Shown: piece by piece, positions 1 through 8,740 of the stretch
How the letters are laid out: each line of letters begins with the position of its first letter
How positions within the stretch are numbered: the first letter of the stretch is position 1
From: Saprospiraceae bacterium
GTDB taxonomy: Bacteria > Bacteroidota > Bacteroidia > Chitinophagales > Saprospiraceae
Direction: 5' to 3'
NCBI GenBank assembly: GCA_019187365.1
Contig: JABARE010000003.1
Location: 62,001-126,000 of the forward strand
DNA length: 64,000 nucleotides
Notes under the pieces: generated by a model
The model's input: the letters and a program-made list of their open reading frames with translations, nothing else
The model's database searches: none
What the model was told of the DNA's origin: nothing
Program-made: the position numbers and the translations under genes

Positions 1-1781
1 AGACCCTTGAAAAAAAGCAGGGCACATCCCCAGATCCTGCTCAGCTGGCATGGCGGGATGCCCCCGTTGAACAACGCCTTCAATATGCCCTGGTAAAGGG
101 CATCAATGACTGGATCGTGGAAGACAGTGAACTTGCGCGCGTCGCACTTGGGAGCCCGCTTCGCGTAATCGAAGGTCCGCTCATGGATGGCATGAACGAA
201 GTGGGAGACCTTTTCGGTGCCGGCAAGATGTTCCTTCCGCAGGTCGTCAAAAGCGCGCGCGTGATGAAGCAAGCAGTGGCCTACCTTACGCCGTTTATGC
301 AAGCGGAAAAGGGGCAGCGTGCCCGGGCCAAAGGCCGCATCCTGCTTGCTACAGTGAAAGGGGATGTGCACGACATCGGCAAAAACATCGTCGGCGTTGT
401 TCTTTCCTGCAACAATTACGAAATCATCGACCTCGGCGTAATGGTTCCCGGTCACCACATTCTCGAAAGGGCGCGTGCGGAAAAGGTCGACGTCATCGGA
501 TTGAGCGGGCTCATTACGCCTTCACTCGAGGAGATGGTTCACCTTGCTGACGAAATGGAGCGGGCAGGCTTCGAACTACCCTTGCTCATTGGCGGCGCCA
601 CGACCTCCAAGCTGCACACCGCCATGAAGATTGAACCGCGATATCGTCATCCCGTCGTTCACGTGGTCGACGCCTCGCGGGCAGTGCACGTGGTGAGCCA
701 ACTGCTGAATGCCGACCAGGCACAGCGCACGCAATACCTGGAGGGGATCCGCGCCGAATACGAGCGCACACGGCAGCAACGCCTTCAGCGCAAACTGCAA
801 CGCGAGCTTGTTCCCATCGGCCAGGCCCGTGCCAACCGATGGACAGCAGACCGGGAGGAAACAAAGAATCTTTCCCCAAAGCTAACAGGCGTTCGTGTGT
901 TTGACCAGATCCCGCTGAAGGACCTGCGGCGCTACATCGACTGGACTCCCTTTTTTATGAGTTGGGAACTCGGAGGGCGTTATCCGGCCATCCTGGAGGA
1001 TGAAAGAATAGGCGCGGAGGCCCGGAAATTATTTGATGATGCCCAGCAAATGCTCGATGATTTGCAGGAGTCAGGGGCATTGCAGCCTCGTGCAGTCATG
1101 GGCATATTCCCCGCGGGGTCGGTGGGCGACGACATTGCTGTTTTCGATCCGGAAATGCCCTCACACCGGCTTTGTACGCTTCACCACCTTCGCCAACAGG
1201 TCAAAAAAGCAGAGGGTCTTCCCAACCTGTGTCTGGCGGATTTCATACGCCCGCTTGGAGAGGGTCCGACCGATTTCATTGGCGCATTTGCCGTATGTGC
1301 CGGTTTTGGTGTGGAATCACTGGTAAAACGCTATGACAGCATGCACGACGATTACCACGCCATCCTGGTCAAGGCACTGGCCGACCGCCTGGCAGAGGCA
1401 TTGGCAGAATACCTGCACGAACGCGTGCGGAAAGAGCTATGGGGATATGCACCCGGCGAGGAGCTCAGCAACGATGACCTCATTCGCGAAGCATATTCCG
1501 GAATCCGCCCGGCCCCGGGCTATCCGGCCTGTCCCGAACACACCGAGAAACAACAACTCTGGAAGCTGCTCGACGTCGAAGGGGCCATTGGACTTCAGCT
1601 CACCGAGAGCATGGCCATGCATCCGGCCGCTGCGGTAAGCGGCTGGTATTTTGCCCATCCGGAGGCGCGATATTTTACCATCAGCGAAATTGGGCGCGAC
1701 CAGCTGGAGGACTATGCCGGGAGAAAGGGATGGGACCTTGCCACAGCCGAAAAATGGCTTGCTCCCTGTCTCCAGGGGTGA
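1..1781 (+). CDS. metH: Cobalamin-dependent methionine synthase, C-terminal part (cut by window start)
   Basis: The frame is open from base 3 and the true start lies outside the window. The visible 592 residues cover the cobalamin and reactivation modules of MetH, which methylates homocysteine with methyl-cobalamin in the cytoplasm. A helical cap domain contains [19 protein letters not shown]. The B12-binding module has the classic DVHDIG motif (about nt 363-380), whose His ligates cobalt, followed by [13 protein letters not shown]. The AdoMet-dependent reactivation domain shows [12 protein letters not shown] and the AdoMet-contact motif [15 protein letters not shown] (about nt 1506-1550), then a conserved [16 protein letters not shown] end. 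The homocysteine and folate domains must lie upstream, in this gene or, as in some Bacteroidota, in a separate gene. A dispersed dyad repeat follows the stop by five bases. Family assignment is certain. Confidence 0.97.
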   Translation, partial: TLEKKQGTSPDPAQLAWRDAPVEQRLQYALVKGINDWIVEDSELARVALGSPLRVIEGPLMDGMNEVGDLFGAGKMFLPQVVKSARVMKQAVAYLTPFMQAEKGQRARAKGRILLATVKGDVHDIGKNIVGVVLSCNNYEIIDLGVMVPGHHILERARAEKVDVIGLSGLITPSLEEMVHLADEMERAGFELPLLIGGATTSKLHTAMKIEPRYRHPVVHVVDASRAVHVVSQLLNADQAQRTQYLEGIRAEYERTRQQRLQRKLQRELVPIGQARANRWTADREETKNLSPKLTGVRVFDQIPLKDLRRYIDWTPFFMSWELGGRYPAILEDERIGAEARKLFDDAQQMLDDLQESGALQPRAVMGIFPAGSVGDDIAVFDPEMPSHRLCTLHHLRQQVKKAEGLPNLCLADFIRPLGEGPTDFIGAFAVCAGFGVESLVKRYDSMHDDYHAILVKALADRLAEALAEYLHERVRKELWGYAPGEELSNDDLIREAYSGIRPAPGYPACPEHTEKQQLWKLLDVEGAIGLQLTESMAMHPAAAVSGWYFAHPEARYFTISEIGRDQLEDYAGRKGWDLATAEKWLAPCLQG

Positions 1782-1786
1782 AATGA

Positions 1787-1806
1787 ACTAACAAACGTTC
1801 GTAAGT
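1787..1806. repeat. Dispersed dyad repeat, copy 1 (metH / DUF3109 junction)
   Basis: The sequence ACTAACAAACGTTCGTAAGT is a near-perfect dyad centred on AACGTT. It fills the gap between the convergent metH and DUF3109 genes. Read on the minus strand it begins one base after the TGA stop of the DUF3109 gene, the arrangement also seen at several other genes here. Confidence 0.75.
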
Positions 1807-1807
1807 A

Positions 1808-2410
1808 TCATTCAGTGATTTCGTCGGGGGGATTCTGGTAGCGGTCTTTCCAGGCAGCTTCGAGCTGGTCGTAAAAGTCCTGGCCGAAGCGGCGGATCAG
1901 TCCTTCGCGTACGAAACGGAAAACGGGAATCCGTTCCTTTCTGCCAGCAACGCAGGCTTCGTAGCAAATTTCCCAGGCGTCGTAGTTCAGCGCCGTGAAT
2001 CCTTGCGGGGCATTTTCGTAAACCCGGACGGGATAGAGATGGCAGGATACCGGTTTGCGAACGGGGATTAGGCCCTCCTCCCATGCTTTTTCAAGGGCGC
2101 ACGTTGCGATGCCCCTGTCATCGCGTACCATAAAGAGGCAGGGGCCTTCCGGTCTGAGCGTCGTACCCCATGTATGCATCTCCCGGTAATATTTCGCCGG
2201 TCCTTCGCGGAGAAGGATCTCAGCAGCCTCCACGTCGAGATGTTGTGCGATCCGCTCGCTGTTTTGCCGCAATTCGTCCCGCTCCGCGGGCAGCAGCGGC
2301 GCCCCGAAATCTCCCTCGTGGCAGCAGGCGCCCTTACAACTTTCAAGGGCACACCGGAAATGGACTTCCAGCAATTCGTCGCTGACCAGAACATTGCCAA
2401 TGACCAACAT
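1808..2410 (-). CDS. DUF3109 family cysteine-rich protein
   Basis: This 200-residue cytoplasmic protein belongs to DUF3109, a family common in Bacteroidota and of unproven function. The cysteine pattern is visible near the N-terminus (FRCALESCKGACCHEGDFGAPL, about residues 18-40) and again in CLFMV...CALEKAW and KPVSCHLYPVRV. It resembles YkgJ-type zinc or iron-sulfur binding proteins, so metal binding is a reasonable inference, not shown. The ATG at 2410 is well supported. The gene converges on metH, with only a dispersed dyad repeat between the two stop codons, and is divergent from citrate synthase. Length and motifs look complete. Confidence 0.88.
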   Translation of the reverse strand: MLVIGNVLVSDELLEVHFRCALESCKGACCHEGDFGAPLLPAERDELRQNSERIAQHLDVEAAEILLREGPAKYYREMHTWGTTLRPEGPCLFMVRDDRGIATCALEKAWEEGLIPVRKPVSCHLYPVRVYENAPQGFTALNYDAWEICYEACVAGRKERIPVFRFVREGLIRRFGQDFYDQLEAAWKDRYQNPPDEITE

Positions 2411-2507
2411 ATTTTAACGCTTTGTTTGCCGGAGCAAAAACCATTTAGGGTGGGTGCTGAATGCAGCCGGCAAGATTTTGTGCCAAAGGTATCCGAAATG
2501 TCCGGTT

Positions 2508-2541
2508 TTTGTTGGCAATCCTTTAAAACATTATACTTTTG
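2508..2541 (+). promoter_or_regulatory. Bacteroidota-type promoter for citrate synthase
   Basis: TACTTTTG at 2534-2541 fits the Bacteroidota -7 consensus TAnnTTTG exactly. TTTG/TTG elements at 2508-2514 lie about 19-22 bases upstream, the usual spacing for the -33 element. The citrate synthase ATG follows 34 bases later. Confidence 0.7.
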
Positions 2542-2575
2542 CGCTTGTTTTTCAGACAGAAAGTACGGTGAATTC

Positions 2576-3907
2576 ATGGATAAGCTAAAAGCCCTGTTCA
2601 AAGAGCGCTTCACTACCGCCACTGAGGAGATTAAAGTCTTGCTCAGTGCCCACGGCAACGAGGTTATTGACGAGGTCACCATCGACCAGGTTTACGGCGG
2701 GATGCGCGGAATCAAATGCATGATATGGGAGACTTCTTCCCTGGATGCCCAGGAAGGCATCCGGTTTAGGGGTTTTTCCATTCCTGAATTGCGACAGTTG
2801 CTTCCAAGGATCAACGGGGCAACTGAGCCCCTGCCGGAAGGTTTGTTCTGGCTGATGCTCACCGGCGACCTGCCTACGGAGGATGATGTCAAAGCCCTTA
2901 GCCTCGAATGGGCCAAAAGGGCCAGGCTGTCGGATGCCGACATCGACCTGCTCGATCACATGGATTCTTCCATTCACCCCATGACCCAATTCAGCATCGC
3001 CATCATGGCCATGCAGTCCACCAGCCTTTTCGCCCACGAATACGAAGGCGGAATGACCAAATCGCGATACTGGGAATTCATGTACGAAGATTGCATGAAC
3101 CTCATCGCAAAACTTCCGCTCGTTGCAGCCTACGTATATCGCAAAACGTTTTATGGGAGCCAGCACATTGCACCGGATCCCAAACTCGATTGGAGTGCCA
3201 ATTTTGCGCACATGCTCGGCAAAGACGCACCTGAGTTTAAAGACCTCATGCGCCTTTACATGACCATACATGCAGACCACGAAGGTGGCAATGCCTCAGC
3301 ACACACCGTGCACCTCGTGGGTTCGACCCTCAGCGACGCCTACCTGGCTTTGGCCGGCGGAATGAACGCCCTGGCGGGCCCACTACACGGGCTTGCAAAT
3401 CAGGAGGTCATGGATTGGATCTACGACATGATCGAAGACCTTGGCACGCGCACTCCGACACGCGACCAGATTTCGGACTACGTCAAAAAGACCATCGCCA
3501 AGGGCGTAGTGGTTCCGGGATACGGCCATGCCGTGCTCCGTTCACCGGATCCGCGCTTTCTTGCCCAACGCGATTTCGCACGCAAGCACTGCCCGGATGA
3601 CCCCATGGTGCAAATCGTTTGGCACGTATTCGACGTCGTGCCCGACATCCTGCAAGGACTGGGTAAAGTCAAAAATCCCTGGCCCAACGTGGATGCCCAT
3701 TCCGGTGCCTTGCTCGAACACTACGGACTCGGAGAACACAACTTTTATACGGTTCTTTTCGGCGTTTCACGGGCACTCGGCGTTCTTGCCCAGCTCTGCT
3801 GGGATCGCGCACTCAACCTTCCGCTCGAACGACCGAAGTCGCTGACGACCGAAGAGATTCGCGAATTTGTTGCAAGCAAAAAGGTAAAAACCACTTTAAG
3901 CGTATGA
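2576..3907 (+). CDS. gltA: Citrate synthase, eukaryotic (mitochondrial) type
   Basis: This enzyme condenses acetyl-CoA and oxaloacetate to citrate at the entry of the TCA cycle. The 443-residue sequence matches the mitochondrial-type family rather than the E. coli GltA type. It has [19 protein letters not shown] with the first catalytic His (about residue 230), [14 protein letters not shown] with the second His, and [14 protein letters not shown], a substrate-binding stretch. A much longer frame opens at 2174 but would overlap the DUF3109 gene. The ATG at 2576 begins a normal [12 protein letters not shown] start just downstream of a consensus promoter. The stop overlaps the gcvH start (ATGA), so the two are co-transcribed. 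Confidence 0.96.
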   Translation: MDKLKALFKERFTTATEEIKVLLSAHGNEVIDEVTIDQVYGGMRGIKCMIWETSSLDAQEGIRFRGFSIPELRQLLPRINGATEPLPEGLFWLMLTGDLPTEDDVKALSLEWAKRARLSDADIDLLDHMDSSIHPMTQFSIAIMAMQSTSLFAHEYEGGMTKSRYWEFMYEDCMNLIAKLPLVAAYVYRKTFYGSQHIAPDPKLDWSANFAHMLGKDAPEFKDLMRLYMTIHADHEGGNASAHTVHLVGSTLSDAYLALAGGMNALAGPLHGLANQEVMDWIYDMIEDLGTRTPTRDQISDYVKKTIAKGVVVPGYGHAVLRSPDPRFLAQRDFARKHCPDDPMVQIVWHVFDVVPDILQGLGKVKNPWPNVDAHSGALLEHYGLGEHNFYTVLFGVSRALGVLAQLCWDRALNLPLERPKSLTTEEIREFVASKKVKTTLSV

Positions 3908-4296
3908 ACTTTCCAGAAAATCTAAAGTACACCAAGGAACATGAATGGATCCTGGTGGATGGAGACCACGCCACCATCGGCATTACAGAATTCGCCCAAT
4001 CCGAACTCGGCGATATCGTATACGTCGAAGTTGATACCGTTGGTCAGGATGTAAGCCGTGACGAAATTTTTGGGACGGTGGAAGCTGTTAAAACGACATC
4101 CGATCTCTTTATGCCCGTAAGCGGCAAAGTGATTGAATTTAACCCGGACCTCGACGAAAAAGCTGGAAATGATCCTACGCTGATCAATTCCGATCCCTAT
4201 GGCAAAGGTTGGATCATCCGCATCCAGATCTCCAATCCCGCCGAGCTCAACAGCCTGCTCGATGCAGCCTCCTACCGTTCCCAGATAGGTCATTGA
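3904..4296 (+). CDS. gcvH: Glycine cleavage system H protein
   Basis: GcvH carries the lipoyl arm that shuttles the aminomethyl group between the P, T and L proteins of the glycine cleavage system. The 130-residue length is typical. The lipoylation site is the Lys in [18 protein letters not shown] (about residues 58-75), and the start [25 protein letters not shown] and the segment [17 protein letters not shown] are diagnostic. It overlaps the citrate synthase stop by four bases (ATGA), implying translational coupling. A VanZ-like gene follows after ten bases. This gcvH-vanZ order is, to my knowledge, common in Bacteroidota. Confidence 0.97.
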   Translation: MNFPENLKYTKEHEWILVDGDHATIGITEFAQSELGDIVYVEVDTVGQDVSRDEIFGTVEAVKTTSDLFMPVSGKVIEFNPDLDEKAGNDPTLINSDPYGKGWIIRIQISNPAELNSLLDAASYRSQIGH

Positions 4297-4306
4297 TCTT
4301 GCCGTT

Positions 4307-4705
4307 ATGAATGCCCCGGGTCCGATCCAGTTCAAATGGATGGCCTGGGCGACGGTGGCTTCCATCCTTATCCTATCGCTCGTACCGGGCACGAGTCTTG
4401 CGAAGTTGAGTTGGGATGCTCTGCTGGGCATTGACAAATTAGGCCATTTCCTGTTATACGGTTTTGCAGCCTTTTGCTTTTTTCGAGCGCAATCTGGCGG
4501 CCCGCTCTTCATTGTCACGGGGCTTTTGTTTCTCGGCCTGTTACTCGAAATTTGCCAGGGCACGATGCCCGGAGGACGCAGCTTCGATCTCCTGGACCTC
4601 CTGGCCAATGCTGGCGGCATAATATTTGCCTGGCCCCTAAGCACCTCCAGCGACAAATTGCATCAATGCAGGAAAGATAACAACTGTAACGAGGAGGATG
4701 CGTAA
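4307..4705 (+). CDS. VanZ-like family membrane protein
   Basis: This 132-residue protein has about four hydrophobic segments (residues 9-27, 43-60, 64-84, 95-112). It carries the VanZ-like signature IDKLGHFLLYGFAAFCFF, with the conserved K/H pair just before a membrane helix. VanZ-like proteins are small inner-membrane proteins, some linked to glycopeptide tolerance; most bacterial members have no known role. It lies ten bases after gcvH and 18 bases before a larger membrane gene on the same strand, so it probably belongs to the citrate synthase transcript. The C-terminus is hydrophilic and acidic (NNCNEEDA). Confidence 0.85.
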   Translation: MNAPGPIQFKWMAWATVASILILSLVPGTSLAKLSWDALLGIDKLGHFLLYGFAAFCFFRAQSGGPLFIVTGLLFLGLLLEICQGTMPGGRSFDLLDLLANAGGIIFAWPLSTSSDKLHQCRKDNNCNEEDA

Positions 4706-4723
4706 TTTGCACATCGTCCGATC

Positions 4724-6076
4724 ATGAAGAACCTGAACTTCTCGAGCCTTGTCTGTGCACTGGTCATCGGCATCCTGGCCTATTCCAATTTCAATATCGC
4801 TCGCTGGAATAAACTCAACGTCATCGATTGGGACGTCATTGGCTTTTACGCTTATCTCCCCGCAACGTTTATCCACCATGATTACCGTTTGGAATTTTTG
4901 CGCGGACATCCGGAGTACGGCACAGAAAGGAAATTCTGGCCGCAGACGGCGCCAAACGGGGCACTGGTACACAAACCTACGATGGGGATGGCCCTTCTCT
5001 ATGCTCCGTTTTTTGTGCTTGCCCACCTCCATACCCAGGCAGCTGGGCTTGCCCCCGACGGATTTACCATTTATTACCACCAGTACATTCACCTATCTGC
5101 TCTGTTCTACCTGGCCTTCGGACTGATCCTGCTTCGCCGCACCCTGTTGCGCTGGTTTTCGGACGAGGCAGTTGCTACGTCCATTCTGGCCACCGGGCTG
5201 GGCACCAACCTCTTTTTTTATGCGACGACGGAAGCCGCAATGTCGCATGCTTATACCTTCTCTCTCTGCGCAGCGCTGCTTTATCTGGTTTCAAAAGGCC
5301 ATTCCGATCTCCGGTGGAAAAATTCAGCGTTGGCAGGCATCTGCCTTGGATTGATGACCCTCATCCGTCCGGTAAATGCCTTGTTTGTCTTATTTCCCCT
5401 CCTGTACGGCATGCAGCGCATGGCCGATGCGACGGAGCGCCTGCACTGGCTGCGACGCAATTGGCCACATGCCCTGCTCTTCGCAGGTTTCGCAGCGACG
5501 GTTCAATTGCCGCAACTTCTTTACTGGAAATCCCTCACCGGGCAATGGTTGTTTTATTCATACCTCGACGAGGGCTTTTTCTTCTTAAAACCCAAGATGC
5601 TGCAAGGCGTTTTCAGTTTTCGCAACGGCTGGCTGATTTACACGCCCATCATGGCATTTGCAATAGTGGGCACTTATTTCCGAAATGTTTCGAAACATCC
5701 GTTTTCCCTTGCATCAAAAATATTTATTCCCATATACCTGTACGTCGTGTTCTCCTGGTGGTGCTGGTGGTACGTCGGATTCGGCAATCGCGCCATGATC
5801 GACAGCTACGCTGTCCTTGCCTTTCCGATGGCCGCAGTATCCGAACAATTGTTAGCAAGATCCCGGCCTGTGCGAAGAATTTGGTGTTTAGTCGTTGTGC
5901 TGGCCATAGCCCTCAACGGATTTCAGACATTGCAGTATCGGTACGGACTGGTGCATTTCGACGGGATGAATGCAAGGGCGTACCTGGCGTCATTTGGCAG
6001 GCTGACTTATACCGACGCCTACAAACAGGCCATCCGGTCACCAGACTACGAACGCGCCAAACGGGGCGAAGAATGA
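4724..6076 (+). CDS. Polytopic membrane protein, GT-C glycosyltransferase-like
   Basis: This 450-residue protein has roughly nine to eleven hydrophobic segments. After the first helix comes IDWDVIGFYAYLPATFI, an acidic motif in the first external loop, as expected of GT-C glycosyltransferases that use polyprenyl-phosphate sugars. LIRPVNALFVLFPLLYG and WWCWWYVGFGNRAMIDSYAV are further recognisable stretches. Donor, acceptor and pathway cannot be told from sequence. It follows the vanZ-like gene closely. Its TGA abuts the stop of the next gene on the opposite strand (TGATCA), and that gene is also a membrane glycosyltransferase-like protein, which suggests shared work on envelope glycans. Confidence 0.7.
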   Translation: MKNLNFSSLVCALVIGILAYSNFNIARWNKLNVIDWDVIGFYAYLPATFIHHDYRLEFLRGHPEYGTERKFWPQTAPNGALVHKPTMGMALLYAPFFVLAHLHTQAAGLAPDGFTIYYHQYIHLSALFYLAFGLILLRRTLLRWFSDEAVATSILATGLGTNLFFYATTEAAMSHAYTFSLCAALLYLVSKGHSDLRWKNSALAGICLGLMTLIRPVNALFVLFPLLYGMQRMADATERLHWLRRNWPHALLFAGFAATVQLPQLLYWKSLTGQWLFYSYLDEGFFFLKPKMLQGVFSFRNGWLIYTPIMAFAIVGTYFRNVSKHPFSLASKIFIPIYLYVVFSWWCWWYVGFGNRAMIDSYAVLAFPMAAVSEQLLARSRPVRRIWCLVVVLAIALNGFQTLQYRYGLVHFDGMNARAYLASFGRLTYTDAYKQAIRSPDYERAKRGEE

Positions 6077-8134
6077 TCACCGGCCAGCTTCCCCGCTCCA
6101 ATACCGGAATATGGACAGGTCGTCAAACCATGCCGGTCCGCTTCCAGGATTGTAGAGATAAAGTTCCAAAACCTCGCCGGTAGCAGCCCCATCCAGGCGA
6201 CACTCCAGTCTCAGCAGTTGCCAGCCGTCTTCTTCCCGGATCACCCTGGCCCGGTTTTCATAAACGGCTTTTGCTGGCACCGCGACAATGGGTATGGCTT
6301 CCTCACAGGATCCCGCCTTGCGCCACACCTCTATCCGCACTCGCTCCCCACCGGGAGCGACTGGAGTCCTTAGCGTCATACCAAACGGACGTTCGTTCGT
6401 TAGAAGAACAGAATAGTCTCCAGACTTCGAGAGACTATCCGTGCGGAGGTTCGCATGTTCAAATGCCGTTCCGGAAACAGGATCGAGGAAGTGCACACCA
6501 TCCGGGGCAAGGTTTTCTGCATCACAGTGGTAAACAAACGTTGGCTCCATCTGAGGCAACTGAAAATTGGCGGGGCCATCCGTAAGGTCAAACAGGAACC
6601 ATTCGCCATCGCGGGCAACCAGGCGGGTAGTAAAGGAGCGGAGGTAACCGGTAGTTTCCAGGTAATCCTGGCCAAGTACAAACAGATAACGCGCACCCCG
6701 GTCAACCGAACGGCGGATTCCTGCACTGTCCTGATTGTAGGGAATGGGATCACCCCGATTGAAACGAGCGTCCGTATAGAGTGTCCAGCCCTTGCAGTTG
6801 AGCAGGTACAAAGAGGCGTGGCTTTTGTCAGGCAATGAGATGATTGTGTCGTGCTCAGTCACCCCTTCAGCCCGCAGTGCAGATATGGCTGAAGCATAGG
6901 CCGCATTGGCGTCACGGTCATTGGGCCATCCATTGTAACGGAAATCCAGACTTTTGGCCGCGTGATCCAAATTGAATAAGACAAAGCCTGCAACCGCGAC
7001 TTTAATCGCAGAGGAGGAATAGATCCCGGGATGATGCAGGCGGATGCTGTTGAGGAAGGCGATCATCACCAGTACGGGAAGAACGAACAGGTTAAGCACG
7101 TAGTAATCGTGATCAGCCAGGGCCTGAAATTGAAGCATACAGTATGACGTGCATCCCAGCACGCCCCACAGGCAGGCGTTTCGCCAGATTCCTCCGGACT
7201 TGCTACCCGGCCAGAGGACCCACGCAAAGGCCAAGGCAAGGATCGCCAGGGACGCAGGATGGAAATACTGGTCGCCCCATAACCGGACCATGTGCAGCAG
7301 GTAATCTGCAATTTCTTCCAAGGTGTAATCCCAAATGGGAAAAACAGTGGTGCTGAAATAACTGCAATCGTGAACGCGGTTGTACCAGTTCGCATAAGCT
7401 ATCCACGGCACCGGAGCCAGGGGAACCAGCAACAGGGGCCAGCTGTTTCGAAGGTGCAGCGGATTTGAAAGATCAATTCCTCTTCGACCGACAACCAGAG
7501 GATAAAGAAGCAGGGCAGCAATGATCAGGGGACTGATCAGGGCTCCCGGTTTCAGGCAGGCGGAAAGGGCAAACAAAGCCACCGGCCAATATTTAGAACC
7601 CCTTCGGAAAAGGTACTGGCTGAAAAAGTACCATCCGGCAAAAGAAAAAGCCAGCGCTGCGCTATCGGAAAGGTAATTGTTGCCGTAGTAGGCAACGACG
7701 GGGGATGAAAACAGCAGCAACGTTACCGACAATGACCAAACGGCATCCTCGACAATCGAGTAGACCCACCTAAAGAGGAAGAAGAGCCCCATCAGGAAGA
7801 GCAGGGTGTTGAAAATCCGGTAAATGCTGTCATCTGGACCCAGAAGGTCGTAGAAGCAGGAAACAGACCAATAAAGCAATGGCCACTCACTCGGGGCGCA
7901 GGCACTGCTGGTCCCCTGGTCTGAGGTCAGGTTGTGGGTATGTGGGCGAAGGAAACCCAGATTGTGCTGGTAGTAATTTAGCGCCAGGGATGCGCCGTCG
8001 CTTTGACGCCATTGGTGAATGGACTGGGGAGGTTGGAAGATCAGGTCATGGTATCCATACCAAAGGCACACCGCAACGAGTGCAACGGCAAACAGCGCCA
8101 CGGGCAGGACACCCCTGTGGTCTCGTAGTTTCAT
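6077..8134 (-). CDS. GT-C (ArnT/PMT-like) glycosyltransferase with C-terminal soluble domain
   Basis: This 685-residue protein has an N-terminal helix, then SIHQWRQSDGASLALNYY in the first external loop, and about ten more membrane segments to residue 370. Such a motif fits membrane glycosyltransferases of the PMT/ArnT type. Residues from about 400 form a soluble part. The last 170 resemble a beta-sandwich carbohydrate-binding domain (FEHANLRTDSLSKSGDYSVLL ... WQLLRLECRLDG ... PAWFDDLSIFRYW), a fold often found on glycan enzymes. The frame opens with TTG at 8140, but the ATG at 8134 is preferred. A dispersed dyad encodes TNERP within the C-terminal domain. The 92-bp tandem array lies upstream. 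Confidence 0.7.
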   Translation of the reverse strand: MKLRDHRGVLPVALFAVALVAVCLWYGYHDLIFQPPQSIHQWRQSDGASLALNYYQHNLGFLRPHTHNLTSDQGTSSACAPSEWPLLYWSVSCFYDLLGPDDSIYRIFNTLLFLMGLFFLFRWVYSIVEDAVWSLSVTLLLFSSPVVAYYGNNYLSDSAALAFSFAGWYFFSQYLFRRGSKYWPVALFALSACLKPGALISPLIIAALLLYPLVVGRRGIDLSNPLHLRNSWPLLLVPLAPVPWIAYANWYNRVHDCSYFSTTVFPIWDYTLEEIADYLLHMVRLWGDQYFHPASLAILALAFAWVLWPGSKSGGIWRNACLWGVLGCTSYCMLQFQALADHDYYVLNLFVLPVLVMIAFLNSIRLHHPGIYSSSAIKVAVAGFVLFNLDHAAKSLDFRYNGWPNDRDANAAYASAISALRAEGVTEHDTIISLPDKSHASLYLLNCKGWTLYTDARFNRGDPIPYNQDSAGIRRSVDRGARYLFVLGQDYLETTGYLRSFTTRLVARDGEWFLFDLTDGPANFQLPQMEPTFVYHCDAENLAPDGVHFLDPVSGTAFEHANLRTDSLSKSGDYSVLLTNERPFGMTLRTPVAPGGERVRIEVWRKAGSCEEAIPIVAVPAKAVYENRARVIREEDGWQLLRLECRLDGAATGEVLELYLYNPGSGPAWFDDLSIFRYWSGEAGR
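6383..6403. repeat. Dispersed dyad repeat, copy inside a reading frame
   Basis: This is a variant (AACGGACGTTCGTTCGTTAG) with four extra bases at the centre. It is nearly identical to the copy at 46444-46466. On the coding strand both encode Thr-Asn-Glu-Arg-Pro in otherwise unrelated proteins. Confidence 0.6.
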
Positions 8135-8206
8135 ACACAAATGAAACAGGGTATAGCTTCCGGCATGAGATCAAAGTTAGCAGGAATTCCGCGTGACCGC
8201 CCAACC

Positions 8207-8700
8207 CCATCCCCTCTCTGATCTTATACAAGATCAAAGAGGGGGAACTCACGTTGTGATTTGTGTTTGAGTAAATCAAAATACAGGTGATTTCCGTTGG
8301 GTCCCCTCACTGATCTTTTGCAAGATCAAAGAGGGGGAAATCAGGTTGTGATATGTGTTTGCGTAAATCAAAATACAGGTAATTTCCGTTGGGTTGCCTC
8401 TGATCTTTTGCAAGATCAAAGAGGGGGAAATCAGGTTGTGATATGTGTTTGCGCAAATCAAAATACAGGTAATTTCCGTTGGGTACCCTCACTGATCTTT
8501 TGCAAGATCAAAAAGGAGGAACTCACGTTTTGATTTGTGTTTGCGTAAATCAAAATACAGGTGATTTCCGATGGGTACCCTCACTGATCTTTTGCAGGAT
8601 CAAAGAGGGGGAAATCAGGTTGTGATATGTGTTTGCGTAAATCAAAATACAGGTGATTTCCGATGGGTACCCTCTTTTTGCGCCAGTAAAAGAGAGGGTG
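8207..8700. repeat. 92-bp tandem repeat array, five copies plus a partial sixth
   Basis: The anchor TGATCTT recurs at 8219, 8311, 8401, 8493 and 8585, giving a period of 92 bases (90 once). Each unit contains a hairpin TGATCTT-TTGC-AAGATCA and a second imperfect inverted repeat, TTTTGATTT...AAATCAAAA in its best copy (8530-8557). A conserved ACAGGT(A/G)ATTTCCG(T/A)TGGGT precedes the next unit. A partial sixth unit ends in a larger hairpin (ACCCTC...GAGAGGGT, about 8669-8701). The period is not a multiple of three and no consistent protein is encoded. The array fills the gap between two minus-strand genes, so it could sit in the leader of the glycosyltransferase gene. Confidence 0.9.
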
Positions 8701-8740
8701 GCACGCAGTTCCGGGTGAGTCCGTGGGGCCGGCCTTGTGA

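Noticed and set aside
2174..2575. 134-codon N-terminal extension of citrate synthase
   Set aside because: It overlaps the DUF3109 gene on the other strand, and the promoter and a normal family start lie at 2508-2576.
5314..6183. 289-codon frame within the membrane protein gene
   Set aside because: It is a shifted-frame shadow with a basic, Arg/Ser-rich translation crossing a real stop junction.
8207..8700. CRISPR array
   Set aside because: The whole 92-bp unit is conserved, with no short repeat plus unique spacers, and no cas genes are nearby.
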